This document shows, piece after piece, positions 46,039-57,101 of a DNA stretch of 64,000 bases (position 1 is its first letter; the number at the start of each line of letters is the position of its first letter). This stretch comes from Amia ocellicauda (taxonomy: Eukaryota > Chordata > Actinopteri > Amiiformes > Amiidae): assembly GCF_036373705.1 (NCBI RefSeq), contig NC_089852.1:32191707-32255706 (forward strand). The letters are read 5' to 3'. The notes under the pieces were generated by a model. The model worked only from the letters and a program-made list of their open reading frames with translations, had not been told where the DNA came from and did not search any database. A program made the translations under genes and the position numbers.

Positions 46039-47286
46039 TGTAGCAGGTTGGGGGGCCTGTTATAAAAAGGGCTTGTTTGTAGGCAGGGTCTGGTCTTGAA
46101 ACACACAGTAGGGAGGCAGGCAGAGGGTACAAAACAGGCTCACTGTTTTATTGCTTCCCTCAATGGCAGGCACAGTGTCAAAACAAACAAAACAAAACCT
46201 AGCTCTGTTCGAGCACTAACTAAATTATAAACATAAACAGTGTCTAACTAAAAACAAAACACTAATAACAATAATAACAGTAAATGCCCGGGTGGTAGAG
46301 CTGAACACCAGGCAGACCAAAGTACAAAGGGATAAGGCAGGTTCGTAATCCAAGTTCGTTACCAGGGGGAGGTTATCAGACAGTCTGGGGTTCGAGAGGG
46401 AGAATGGTCCAGGTCCACAAAAGGGATTTCAAGCCAGTGAAGAGCCAATATTAATGTTTTATATAAGCTGTGCAATATTTTATATTAGAAATAATAATAT
46501 GCAGACTGAGCAAAGTAGATTTGTCAAGTTAGCAACAGGCAGTTGAGGGCATATCCTCTGGACATTCTCCTCTCCACTTTGACTTCTGTTTATTATGATA
46601 AGAGGAACACCCAAACAGATAAATAGCCCACAAATTCCAGTTTGCTTAGCGTTTGTTTGGGGTTTCCTGTTCTTCTCTTAAGGCTGAAGATGTTACATTA
46701 TAGTGTTTGATTACCTCATTGTCCATTGATTGGGCAGTTTGTATGCCACAACAGGAAAACACCTGCTTCCATGATGACACCCCTCCTCAGGAAGTCAGCC
46801 ACAAACATTCAGAAACCTGATCTCAAGACAGCACTCTGGGAAATCTGTGACTGTCCCTGCCCACAGACCCACATGTCATGCATTGTTTAAAAGCTGTCCA
46901 CTTCTGTTGTTCAAATAGTCTCTGCTGGAGAGATCCCATGTTGGGCCCTTCTAGGCCTGGCATGTTAAATAAATACATGTTATCATCTGTGCATCAAGAC
47001 TGGGATCTTCACCAATGAACTGTCAACTTTGCCCTTCTTTCTCCTGCTCACCTGCTCTCTCACTCTTCTTCTAACTCTTGCCCTCCTGTGCACCTAGCTA
47101 CCCCCCGACAAGAATGCACCCCCTGGTTCGTTTCCTGCTTCCTTTTATAGGGGGAGTGGTAGGCGGGGCTATGGCCATCAGGGGCCCTGCTGGCTTCTGG
47201 GGTTTGGAGTCTTGGAGGAGAGGTTTTGTAGTCTCCTCTACTGAAAGACCCATCCTGACCCCAGCCTTGCCTCTCACACTGCCACA
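46039..47286 (-). repeat. Gypsy-type LTR split by another insertion
   Basis: The minus strand starts TGTGGCAGTG at 47286 and ends CCTGCTACA at 46039, flanked by ATGT on both sides (46035-46038, 47287-47290). It has a TATA box CCTATAAAAGG near 47135 and an AATAAAACAG polyadenylation signal near 46148. The middle, about 46445-47025, is foreign. No internal retrotransposon genes, so it is a solo LTR. Confidence 0.65.
46690..47015 (+). repeat. ERV-like LTR fragment, twin of 3170-3300
   Basis: Has GTTTAAAAGC (TATA-like) near 46888 and TTAAATAAATACATG (polyadenylation) near 46965. It shares about 95 bp with 3176-3290. It interrupts the Gypsy LTR, so it is younger. Limits uncertain. Confidence 0.5.
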
Positions 47287-47290
47287 ATGT

Positions 47291-47870
47291 GTATTGCATT
47301 AGAAACCCCCTCCCCCATCAGATCGAAAATAAATGGGAACTTTTCCTATTTTCAATTATGGGCTTATTTAGATGTTTTAATGGAGTACGGAGTCGGTTAT
47401 TATTTACCATTTGTAATTGATGCATAAGTTATTCATTTTAGTGTAGGCATTGTCACATTTACTTACTTACTTTACTTACTAATACATTTTGAAGTAAATC
47501 AACCCACTAAAGTCAAACTCATTTGCAGTTCTGTATTGATGGCGATAAATGAGTGTCTCTCTCACTCAAAGATAAACTACATTATCAGTGAAATCAAAAC
47601 AAAAAGCAGCCAGAATTATGTAGTAAACGGGGGTTTTCCCTAAGCAAAGGGCTTGGTGTTATTACATGTTTTGTGATTAACAAACCAAGTGCAGATCAGT
47701 TCATGGTTAAACCTGAAGAGCTAAAGTTTAAACAGCATTAGTCCTGCAGCGGACATCTGTGAAAGATTTCCTAAACAAGTAATGCAGAACATGCAGTTAT
47801 TTGATTATGAGAGTAATGATCCTGTCCGGACACTGCATGTAAAAGATTGACCAAAGCCATGAGAAATTAT
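47291..47870. other. Spacer, nothing recognised
   Basis: No gene or repeat end seen. Confidence 0.4.
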
Positions 47871-47879
47871 TATTATTAT

Positions 47880-48240
47880 TATTTATTAATATTACTTATT
47901 TCTTGTCAGACGCCCCCTTATCCAGGGTGACTTACAAAATATAAGCGCAATACAAAGTGCAAAAATACAGTGCAGTACAAGGCATAAAGCATTACAAATT
48001 CCAATTTACATAATACAGTGCAATTCAAAGCATAATCATTTTACAGATTCCAATTTACACAAGTGATACAATATATGAGGTCTTACCTCCTGGATTGTAA
48101 AAGCTGAGTGCAGACAAGATGTTAGGTCACAATCAAGGGCCAAGGGAAAGGGAGCATAGCAGAAATCAAAATAATATAAGTACTAGAAATGCAAGGCAAG
48201 AAGTATGATAAAACATTGTACAGTGCTATCTTACAGGAGA
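47880..48240 (-). mobile_element. L2-type LINE 3' end
   Basis: The minus strand ends TTTTGTAAGTCACCCTGGATAAGGGGGCGTCTGACAAG followed by an AATAAT microsatellite, the usual L2 tail. About 300 bp to the right (48230 downward) with repeated CAATACAAAGT-like and TTACAAATTCCAATTTACA units is probably the 3' UTR. No coding part found. Confidence 0.6.
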
Positions 48241-48690
48241 ATAAAGGACTAAATTACAGGTACCTTTATTTATTGAAAAAATCATCAGGTCTTGAAGTGC
48301 AAAGGGTGAAGCAGACGTTTCACAGCTCATGCTTTCATCAGTGATTGGATAGCGCAGCTCACAGACCTCGTTTTAAAGTCCTTTGATAAAATAACTTAAA
48401 TAGTTTTAAACTTGACTACTCATTAACAGGCTCGCCTGTTTGTTATGTCTGGAGAACATTAAAATGAGCTTCTTGAGCTGTTGATTTTTTTAAAGAAATA
48501 AATGCAATGGTCATTTGTGATGACTTTGGACTTTCTTTTGCATGCAGTGTGCCTACAGGCTCTTTCCTCATAATTACATTATGTTTTCACAAACCTTTCC
48601 AAGCACGTATTTTGTAAAATATTATTTAAATAACAAATAGGACATAAGTCATAATATAAACTGATATAATTATAGTAAAGAGCAGAACAC
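48241..48690. other. Spacer, nothing recognised
   Basis: AT-rich, no feature. Confidence 0.4.
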
Positions 48691-48693
48691 TAA

Positions 48694-49198
48694 GGCCGTG
48701 TGTCCACCAAAGTGTTTTCCACAGCTGAAAATGCCAGGCACTCGTCTGAAAGTGCCCGGCTGCGAGGCTTCAGAGCGCTCTGGAGGCGCAGCGCTGTTTC
48801 AGTGCAATGATATGGAATGTCCGCAGAAGTCATGTGTTGAAGTACCTAATGTTGTGGATAGTTTGTGTTGCTAACAAATACTGAATGTACAATGTCAGCA
48901 CAATGTAGAGGGAAGGCTGAAGCACATAGAGATAGAGGACGGTATTTGTGGTATTTGTCCCACCCCTCCTCCACTGTGATTGGATGGCTGGGTAAAAAGT
49001 GACAGTGACGAGCACTGCGTTTTACCCAAAGTTGAACATTTTTCAACTCTCGGCAACCAGGAAAAAACGCCCAGCGCTCAGTGTGAAAAAGACGGTCAGC
49101 GCCGCGTCCCGCTGCCAGCATTTTAGAAACGCGGAGCTCCCATTGCAAACAATTGAAAAATTGGCCTCAGGAAAAATCGCTTTGGTGCACACACAGCC
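48694..49198. mobile_element. PIF/Harbinger-like MITE
   Basis: Ends are GGCCGTGTGTCCACCAAAGTG and the complement of GGCTGTGTGTGCACCAAAGCG, with flanking TAA on both sides (48691-48693 and 49199-49201), the 3-bp target typical of PIF/Harbinger. 505 bp, relatively GC-rich, no transposase. Confidence 0.65.
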
Positions 49199-49201
49199 TA
49201 A

Positions 49202-50207
49202 CAGTTGTTAAACCATTATAAATGATTGCGGTCATTGACCTTGTAAATGGTATTCTGGGGTTTGCACGCTTCCACTGCTGAGGGGAAATGGTGGTTCATG
49301 TTTGAAAAAATATGTTTCCAGAAATATATGGTGTATGTTGTATTTCAAACCTTGTGAATTACAGAGCCCAAAAAGTTTGGCTTAGGTGTGTATAAAAATT
49401 GAAAGTAGATGGGTACGGCCACCTCATATCAGTGGCAACACAGGTGTTTTATATTCAGACTAGCAGCGCTCATGCTAAAGTAAACAAACCTATTTTTTTC
49501 TAACTTCCTTTTTTTGTTTACAAAATGCCTGTTAACCTGCTATTGGTGGGGATGTAACCTATCAAATGACAACTTCATTAGAGGTGTGCATGAAACCACC
49601 ATTTGGGCTTGAGCTTTTAGAGAAGGGGAGGAACCAAAAATCTTGGTGCCGCTGTGCCGAGAGGCACTGCTTACTGTCACTCAATAGGACAAGATGGCTT
49701 TTCACACCGGTGTGCATAGAAAAAGCCTTTAGTTTAAACACACAGCTTTATGTTTACTGTATGTGACGTGTTTTGTATTACTAATCTATGTGGTATTTAG
49801 ATCTGATGTTTCTTTTAATTTTTCTTAATAGTAATTTGAAAATGTCGCACGCATGTTAGGGAATGTTTGACCTCCTCAATAAAATAAAATGTGAATGCAT
49901 TTTAATTCCAGACTTTAAGGGAATAAAAAGTGAAAGTTTTCCAGAGTTGTAGACTTTCTTTAGGCACTTTATATTATGCCAATCACTTGTATTTTATGAA
50001 TACTCCAGGTCACTTAATAAACCTATATATGTGGACTACATTAAGTAGAGCACTATGATACATTGTTAGCAACACAGTCCCGAAAGCAATGACATTAGAG
50101 GAAGTGTGACAAGAAACTAGGAAGGTGCTACACTGCAAAAAGTTGCACATTTTCTCCAAACTGGCCAACGCATTGACATCTAGCTGTCCCTGATGTTGAC
50201 ATACAAG
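49202..50207. other. Spacer, nothing recognised
   Basis: No recognised gene; the 66-codon frame near 49566 has no features. Confidence 0.4.
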
Positions 50208-50215
50208 CTCTAAAC

Positions 50216-51167
50216 TAGGGCACGACAGATATATCGGAGCAACGATATTATCGGCCGATATTGGCCTTTTTCAGAAATATCGGTATCGACACATATTCCT
50301 CCGATAATGCACTGATACATTTTCTTAAACTATTGGCTAAATATGTATTTCAAATTACCATAAAATCCTTGGTCAGACTTCAGGAAAAAACTAAATGCAT
50401 ATGAATTGGTTTTATAGTTATTATATTTATGTACCTATAGTTATAACTGTATTGCAAAAAGCTTTAACAGACGCAGTAAATAACTTACCCTTTTAAGGAC
50501 ATTTTTAAATTTAAAAAAAAAAAGAGCTCCCTTTCAAGTATAACTTGTCACTGTTGTATCGGCATTATTTAGCACTGAGAGAACCTGATATGTGTAAAAT
50601 ATTAATATAAGCAACGGCAGCAATGAACACTATCTTATTCTGTGTTCAAATGTATATTTTATATTTCTGTGTAAAATTGTTCAAATACATGTCATTTAGA
50701 GCTGGGCATTTTACTGGAGCAATCTAAGTAAAGTATCTTGCTCAATAGTACATCAGCACTGCCCCACAACCTTTCGGTCATGAGTCAAGAGCCCTAACCA
50801 CTACTCCACAGTACAGCCTTATACCTTGTTCTTTGTTCTAATGTATAGAACATGCATATTGTTATATCTTTCCTTTATTCTCCCTTATTCTAATTTAATG
50901 AATTTATTTTTGCAATGTTTGATTGGTGGTTATTTATGATGAAAAGTAATGTTAGCTCTGCTAAGAAAAGTTTATTAAAATGTCTACAGTGCATATTCAT
51001 CCCAGTTTCTCTCTGAGAGCCACATTTGAGGGAACCATGCCAGAAAATGTCTGTTTTGCATTCTAACAAAGAAAAGTTAATATCAGCACATATATCAGTA
51101 ATCGGAAAATTTTGCACCCCAATTATCGGTATCGGCATTGGACCCAAAAAACCTGTATCAGGCTCTA
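50216..51167. mobile_element. hAT non-autonomous element with target duplication
   Basis: Left end TAGGGCACGACAGATATATCGG, right end complement of TAGAGCCTGATACAGG. Subterminal CGATA/ATCGG repeats on both sides (50230-50310, 51090-51135). Flanks CTCTAAAC (50208-50215) and CTCTAAAG (51168-51175) match 7 of 8. No transposase. A SINE lies inside. Confidence 0.8.
50698..50826 (-). mobile_element. tRNA-derived SINE
   Basis: The minus strand begins GGCTGTACTGTGGAGTAGTGGTTAGGGCTC (A-box) and continues GAAAGGTTGTGGGG (weak B-box). It ends with the TTGAGCAAGATACTTTACTTAGATTGCTCCAGTAAAA motif of a widespread vertebrate SINE tail. It lies inside the hAT element. Confidence 0.7.
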
Positions 51168-51700
51168 CTCTAAAGATTTCCTATCACCTTCACTCTGAAC
51201 TCTGTCAGCTCAAGTGCTGAGCTCATCCTTCGTGGCACCTGATTTGTACTTTCAGTTTCACTCCAGCATAAAGCACTACCTTAGCTCATGCTTGGAAATT
51301 TGGGATTGTAAAAAGGAGCTACTGAGAGAAAATCTGACTCCTTGGAATTTACAAAACAGTGAAAAACATGGTGCATTGTATCCCACAAGACCACCATGAG
51401 CCCCCGCACATGTCTAAACTAAAGTAAATGTTATGATTCTTATGGTCATTGATATGATGATGATGATGTTCAGTTTTGTTGTATACATGATTAATTGGAG
51501 TTCATTTCATTCAAAAGAGAGATGTAATGTAGCAGAATATAGTAAAGGTCAAGTTCTGGTTTTGATTAATAAGGAGTTCAATTCTAGAATCCTATTCAGG
51601 ATTGATATTTAACTTAGTTTAAGGCTTTCAAAGAATTTAGGCTGACATGTTTGGGATATGTTCTGTGTGATTGCTTTAAAATAAAATTAATAATCACCAC
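51168..51700. other. Spacer, nothing recognised
   Basis: AT-rich, no feature. Confidence 0.4.
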
Positions 51701-52661
51701 ATTAAAATCAGTCCTCATCCTCCTTGATCTCTCTGCAGAATTTGACACTGACAATCATTCCATCCTCCTCTCCTGCCTCGCTGATCTTGGAATCTCTGCA
51801 ACTGCTCTAGCCTAGTCCTCCAGCTACCTTAATGACCGGACCTACCAAGTGACATGGTGAGGTTCCTCGTCCACACCTCAATCTCTCCTCACTGGCGTAC
51901 CCCAAGGCTCTGTTCTGGGCCCCTCCTGTTCTCTCTCTACACTCGCTCCCTGGGCCCCCTCATCGCATCCCATGGTTTCTCCTACTATTTCTATGCTGAT
52001 GATGCCCAGATCTTCTTGACTTTTCCCTCCTCTGACCCTCTCATCCATCCCCTCTCACATCTCTTCCAGTTTGTCTGCTATCTACGCACTCGATCCACCT
52101 CAAGCTCAACCTCTCCATATTGAATCTCCTCTTTTTCCCCCACTCCTCCTCATCTTTTGCTGACCTCTCCATCTCAATCTCCGTGGAATCTACGACACTC
52201 TCTCCCCTCTTCTTCTGCAAAGAACCTTGGATTGACCCTTGATCCTACGCTTTCCTACACTCAGCACATCACCACATTGACACGCACCTGGTGATTCTTC
52301 CTGAGCAGCATACGCCGAATCTGACCCTTCCTCACCAATTACTCAACTCAGCTGCTCGTCCAGTCACTGGTCCTCTCCCACCTGGACTTCTGCAAGTCCC
52401 TACTGGCTGGCCTGCCTGTAACTACCACCCGCCCACTCCAGCTCATCCAGAATTCTGCGGATTGCCTGGTATTCTCTCTGCCCTGATTTGCAATTGCTAC
52501 TCCACTGCTCCACTCCCTCCACTGGCTCCCGATCCCGGCACACATTTAGTTCAAGACATTGACATTGGAATTTGTAAATTGTATTATGCTTTGAACTGTA
52601 TTTTTGCATTGCTCTTATGTTTTGTAAGTCACCCTGGATAAGGGTGTCTGCCAATAAATTA

Positions 52662-52695
<34 letters not shown>
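51700..52695 (+). mobile_element. L2-type LINE, 3' part, dead
   Basis: Encodes [20 protein letters not shown] and FYADDAQIF, the RT palm of L2/Maui LINEs, in the frame 51854-52123. After frameshifts it gives LTNYSTQLLVQSLVLSHLDF and RPLQLIQNSADCLVF and LHSLHWLPIPAHI. It ends with the TTTGTAAGTCACCCTGGATAAGGG tail and an AAT microsatellite. Stops and frameshifts throughout; 5'-truncated. Confidence 0.85.
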
Positions 52696-52713
<18 letters not shown>

Positions 52714-53050
52714 TATAAGCATCCTATGTGTCATCTTTTTTGATCTACAGGGGAGCAAGAGAGCAGTTTAGGAGGCAGCCTATGATGTATGTATGATAAT
52801 ATTTGAATGTCTTCATGCTGTGTCACAGTTTGATGCCTGCAGAGATAGGTGGCTGTTGACTATGGTGTTGGACATGCATAGTTGTCTCATGTGATGTTCG
52901 GAGAAAGGCATTTAAAGGGGAAGGGTATAGGAGATAGGCTCCTGTCTCCCCATAGACCACGGCCCCCAGAGTTACATGTATGTCACGTTAGTTGGATTGT
53001 GTCAATAAAAGTAATTGGCCACTGTATGTTTTGAATCACAGACTACTTTA

Positions 53051-53080
<30 letters not shown>
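52696..53080. other. Spacer ending in a TA microsatellite
   Basis: Nothing recognised until the TA run at 53055-53080, which is the target of the next Tc1. Confidence 0.5.
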
Positions 53081-53082
<2 letters not shown>

Positions 53083-53085
<3 letters not shown>

Positions 53086-54286
53086 TCACCTAAAGGATTA
53101 TTAGGAACACCTGTTCAATTTCTCATTAATGCAATTATCTAACCAACCAATCACATGGCAGTTGCTTCAATGCATTTAGGGGTGTGGTGCTGGTCAAGAC
53201 AATCTCCTGAACTCCAAACTGAAAGAAAGGTGATTTAAGCAATTTTGAGGGTGGCATGGTTGTTGGTGTCAGACGGGCCGGTCTGAGTATTTCACAATCT
53301 GCTCAGTTACTGGGATTTTCACGCACAACCATTTCTAGGGTTTACAAAGAATGGTGTGAAAAGGGAAAAACATCCAGTATGCGGCAGTCCTGTGGGCGAA
53401 AATGCCTTGTTGATGCTAGAGGTCAGAGGAGAATGGGCCGACTGATTCAAGCTGATAGAAGAGCAACTTTGACTGAAATAACCACTCGTTACAACCGAGG
53501 TATGCAGCAAAGCATTTGTGAAGCCACAACACGTACAACCTTAAGGCGGATGGGCTACAACAGCAGAAGACCCCACCGGGTACCACTCATCTCCACTACA
53601 AATAGGAAAAAGAGTCTACAATTTGCACAAGCTCACCAAAATTGGACAGTTGAAGACTGGAAAAATGTTGCCTGGTCTGATGAGTCTCAATTTCTGTTGA
53701 GACATTCAGATGGTAGAGTCAGAATTTGGCGTAAACAGAATGAGAACATGGATCCATCATGCCTTGTTACCACTGTGCAGGCTGGTGGTGGTGGTGTAAT
53801 GGTGTGGGGGATGTTTTCTTGGCACACTTTAGGCCCCTTAGTGCCAATTGGGCATCGTTTAAATGCCACGACCTACCTGAGCATTGTTTCTGACCATGTC
53901 CATCCCTTTATGACCACCATGTACCCATCCTCTGATGGCTACTTCCAGCAGGATAATGCACCATGTCACAAAGGTCGAATCATTTCAAATTGGTTTCTTG
54001 AACATGACAATGAGTTCACTGTACTAAACTGGCCCCCACAGTCACCAGATCTCAACCCAATAGAGCCTCTTTGGGATGTGGTGGAACGGGAGCTTCGTGC
54101 CCTGGATGTGCATCCCACAAATCTCCATCAACTGCAAGATGCTATCCTATCAATATGGGCCAACATTTCTAAAGACTGCTTTCAGCACCTTGTTGAATCA
54201 ATGCCACGTAGAATTAAGGCAGTTCTGAAGGCGAAAGGGGGTCAAACACAGTATTAGTATGGTGTTCCTAATAATCCTTTAGGTGA

Positions 54287-54289
<3 letters not shown>
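53083..54289 (+). mobile_element. Tc1-like transposon (DD36E type), nearly intact
   Basis: 29-bp perfect terminal inverted repeats (CACTCACCTAAAGGATTATT ... ), TA on both sides, 1207 bp. It inserted into a TA microsatellite. The only visible damage, compared with the copy at 9.6 kb, is a 14-bp loss at the transposase start. Recent insertion is likely. Confidence 0.9.
53256..54257 (+). CDS. Tc1-like transposase, full core, start codon lost
   Basis: 333 codons open. Paired helix-turn-helix DNA-binding region (SISQSAQLLGFSRTTISRVY, residues 11-30; second around 60-105), then the DDE core. Catalytic Asp142 (WSDES), Asp233 (QQDNAPCHKG) and Glu270 (DLNPIEPLWD) leave 36 residues between the second and third, not the 34 of classical Tc1. 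The family start (MGKKGDLSNFERG in the 9.6-kb copy) is missing: a 14-bp deletion near 53221 removes the ATG, and an in-frame TGA lies at 53220. Translation would have to begin at Met 53256, 13 residues short and just before the first helices. DD36E is the spacing described for Incomer elements, by recall. It could be near-functional. Confidence 0.85.
   Translation: MVVGVRRAGLSISQSAQLLGFSRTTISRVYKEWCEKGKTSSMRQSCGRKCLVDARGQRRMGRLIQADRRATLTEITTRYNRGMQQSICEATTRTTLRRMGYNSRRPHRVPLISTTNRKKSLQFAQAHQNWTVEDWKNVAWSDESQFLLRHSDGRVRIWRKQNENMDPSCLVTTVQAGGGGVMVWGMFSWHTLGPLVPIGHRLNATTYLSIVSDHVHPFMTTMYPSSDGYFQQDNAPCHKGRIISNWFLEHDNEFTVLNWPPQSPDLNPIEPLWDVVERELRALDVHPTNLHQLQDAILSIWANISKDCFQHLVESMPRRIKAVLKAKGGQTQY

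Positions 54290-54354
<65 letters not shown>
54290..54354. repeat. TA microsatellite
   Basis: About 32 TA units to the right of the Tc1; together with 53055-53082 it was one array before insertion. Confidence 0.95.
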
Positions 54355-54357
<3 letters not shown>

Positions 54358-55186
54358 GAAATATGAATTATTGGACAGTTCATAAAATCATTGTTTACCT
54401 CTTATGCCATTTTGCTTAGTTATAGTGCATTGGTTTAACAAAGGATGAACAAATAATGTATTTTATTGAAACAACAAAAAATAACCAGTCTCTTTTCTAA
54501 GATGAGTTTATGTTCTTTATGGCACAAGTCTGTAACAGTCTTCAGATATATAAAAACACAGAATTGTAAAGATAATACTGGGAATAAATCAAACCAAAGA
54601 CCAAAGATAAAACATTAATAACAAAATGCAACAGCAGACACACAGAAGCAGAGAAACAAAAATAAGATGACTTTATATTAAGTTACTACTTATTGTTCTT
54701 TTAGTTATGATATATACATATTTCAGAGAAATTAAAGAGTGTAAGAAAACCATATACACATCATTATACTTTAAAACTGCTTTGCCTACATATAGTATAG
54801 TCTCTATAAATTCCATGTATCAATCAAAATGTATAAATCAGTAATAATTGCTCTTGTATACTATATGTCACCCTGGGTAAGGGCATCTGCAAATGAATAA
54901 ATACATAAATAATAAGAAGTAACTTCACAAATAAAAATGTCCCTCCCCGATGCACACATACATGTGTTTTATATAACAGCAGTTTATCATATTTCAATAA
55001 AGATGTTTAACAAGATTGTTCTGCATTTCACAGGAAAAACTTTCAGATCTCAAATACCTCAGTCTTTCTCATGACACATTGTTATTTTTTCTAACTGATA
55101 GGCTTTTAGATTAAAGTAAATGTTAGCCACAGGACCATTACTGTGCATTTGTCCATTTCCTCTTGTTCTTCGTAGTTAACCAAAAG
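54355..55186. other. Spacer with an L2 tail fragment
   Basis: ATGTCACCCTGGGTAAGGGCATCTGCAAATGAATAAATA at about 54865-54905 is the 3' tail of an L2-type LINE on the plus strand. The rest is AT-rich without features. Confidence 0.5.
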
Positions 55187-56140
55187 TTAGTGTCTCATTA
55201 CATGTGGAATTTCTGTGCTCAGTGAGATTTTCTGTTTCCTAATGATCTTTTTTCGTATCTCAGGCAGGTTCATCCCATAGATGAGGGGATTAAGAAGGGG
55301 TGGAATGACTAGTAATTCCAATGATATAATGAGAGACACTACCTTGACATCCTCAGACTGATATCGACTCAAGGTAATATCAGAAAATGTGGCGATGGAA
55401 TAACTGATCAAGGTAATTAAATGTGGGATACATGTTTTTAGAGCTTTCTTCCTAAATTCCTTGGAACTGTTAAAGCAAACAACCAGTATTGACAGGTAGG
55501 AAAACAAAATAAAACCCAAAGGCAGAAACACAATGGTGACTGTAAGAAAAAATCCCGCAATGTTGTTGAAAGTTGTTGGAATACAAGATAGCCTAACTAC
55601 TGACCAGTTGGAACAATACACTCTTTCAATTTGGTTTCCACACAAAGGCAGTCTGCTCGAAAATATGATAACAAGTGTAATGCAAAATGCTGGATAGAAC
55701 CAGGCAAAAGTTATTAGTATTGAAATCTTCCTAGGTGTCATTATGCTATTGTATTGTAAAGGTTTACATATTGCCACATATCTGTCATAAGCCATCACAG
55801 TTAAAATGGTGAATTCCCATATTCCGTAGCTGTAGATAACAAATATCTGAGTGAAGCACCCGGTCCGGGAGATGGTGTGAGTGTCTGACAGAAGATCAGC
55901 CAAGAGTCTTGGAAAGAAACCAGCAGTTCCATACAGAGAATTGACAGATAGGTTACACAGAAAAATGTACATAGGCTCATGAAGGCTTCTTTCCAGGAAA
56001 ATTACTAAAACAAGAATTACATTTAAAAATATCATCAAGAGATACCCCGCAACTGCAAAGAAAAAATACACATATTTAGAATGACCCATGTCTGAGAAAA
56101 CAGTGAGCAAGAAAATATTTGTGGAAGACTCATTTTCCAT
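55187..56140 (-). CDS. Odorant receptor 4 (fish class I), intact
   Basis: 317 residues. Landmarks: NES site (3-5), LHEPMYIFLCNLSVNSLYGT (53-72), MAYDRYVAICKPLQYNSIMT, CGNQIERVYCSNWSVVRLSC in the second extracellular loop, KKALKTCIPHLI before TM6, and PPLLNPLIYGMNLPEIRKKI at TM7. ATG at 56140 gives the MENES start, 27 nt from the splice acceptor (CTCTAG, 56168-56169). Closest relative in the window is OR 3. The two keep the same promoter, exon pattern and length, showing tandem duplication of the whole unit. No disruption seen. Ligand unknown. Confidence 0.95.
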   Translation of the reverse strand: MENESSTNIFLLTVFSDMGHSKYVYFFFAVAGYLLMIFLNVILVLVIFLERSLHEPMYIFLCNLSVNSLYGTAGFFPRLLADLLSDTHTISRTGCFTQIFVIYSYGIWEFTILTVMAYDRYVAICKPLQYNSIMTPRKISILITFAWFYPAFCITLVIIFSSRLPLCGNQIERVYCSNWSVVRLSCIPTTFNNIAGFFLTVTIVFLPLGFILFSYLSILVVCFNSSKEFRKKALKTCIPHLITLISYSIATFSDITLSRYQSEDVKVVSLIISLELLVIPPLLNPLIYGMNLPEIRKKIIRKQKISLSTEIPHVMRH

Positions 56141-56481
56141 TGCTGCCTTACAGGAGGGGGCTGTTGCCTAGAGAAAAAAAAACATTAAAAATAGTCATAA
56201 GATGTTTTCCACCAGGGGGTTTTATGATGTAATCTGAATGTACCCATATTTTCATTTAGAGTAGCTGTACTGAACAAAGTGTCAAACAATCAAATCAGAT
56301 CCACAACATTAAATATTTACATACTGTAGTAAAACATCTGCAGAAATGTATATTTCTTAACATTTTAATTAATTTAAGAGTTTCTTTATTGCATAGATTT
56401 ATTTTCTGTATTGTATATATGTACAGAGGTATGCTCTAAAGCAGTGGTCTCTTTTGACAATGAGAATTAAAAAACATAATT

Positions 56482-56600
56482 ACCTGTTTGTGGAGTATAT
56501 TTGTAAGGAGCTGATTACGACGAAGTGAAGATCTCAGTGATGGCAGATACACCTGCAGTGAGCCTTATATCCTGGGTGCTTTGAGCTACTCTAGTCCAGC
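56482..56600 (-). promoter_or_regulatory. Promoter and noncoding exon 1 of OR 4
   Basis: CCAGGATATAAGGCTCACTG is repeated exactly as at OR 3 (about 56555-56575), followed by TGTATCTGCCATCACTGAGA. A donor ACAG/GTAATT lies at 56482-56484 and the acceptor CTCTAG/GC at 56168, giving an intron of about 315 bp. Confidence 0.65.
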
Positions 56601-56649
56601 TGGGAGTTTGGAATTGACTATGGAGTCGATTCACGTGTTGTCTGACTAA

Positions 56650-57009
56650 TTCACTATTTCAGTATCAAAGCACATCAAAGCTTCAAAACTAAAACTAAAA
56701 AATAGGCAAAACAAAAGACATTTCTTTGCTGAATACTTATGACCTTTCATTAATCCTATACGCAGCAGTGGCCACTTAAAACAGGGAAAAAAAGAAAAGG
56801 AAATAATTACTTTACATTTAAACGTTATTATGATTTTGGCAATGTAAATATAGCAGCACTGATCAACAGGGGATACAAATAATTAGAGATTGACAATAAG
56901 CAGGTATAAAAAAACAGGTAAGTGTTCTGAAATACAATTAGTTCAAACTGTGGCAAATGCACATTTTCTTTGAAAGGTCATGACGAAACAGGGCTCCTTC
57001 ATATTATGT
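56650..57009. other. Spacer, nothing recognised
   Basis: AT-rich without gene or repeat ends. Confidence 0.4.
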
Positions 57010-57012
57010 ATA

Positions 57013-57100
<88 letters not shown>
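57010..57100. repeat. TA and CA microsatellite
   Basis: About 38 TA units followed by CACACACACA. The open frame of Tyr-Ile repeats across it is an artefact. Confidence 0.95.

Positions 57101-57101
<1 letters not shown>

Noticed and set aside
47060-47302. Overlapping frames near 47.1 kb on both strands
   Set aside because: They lie in the U3 of a Gypsy-type LTR.
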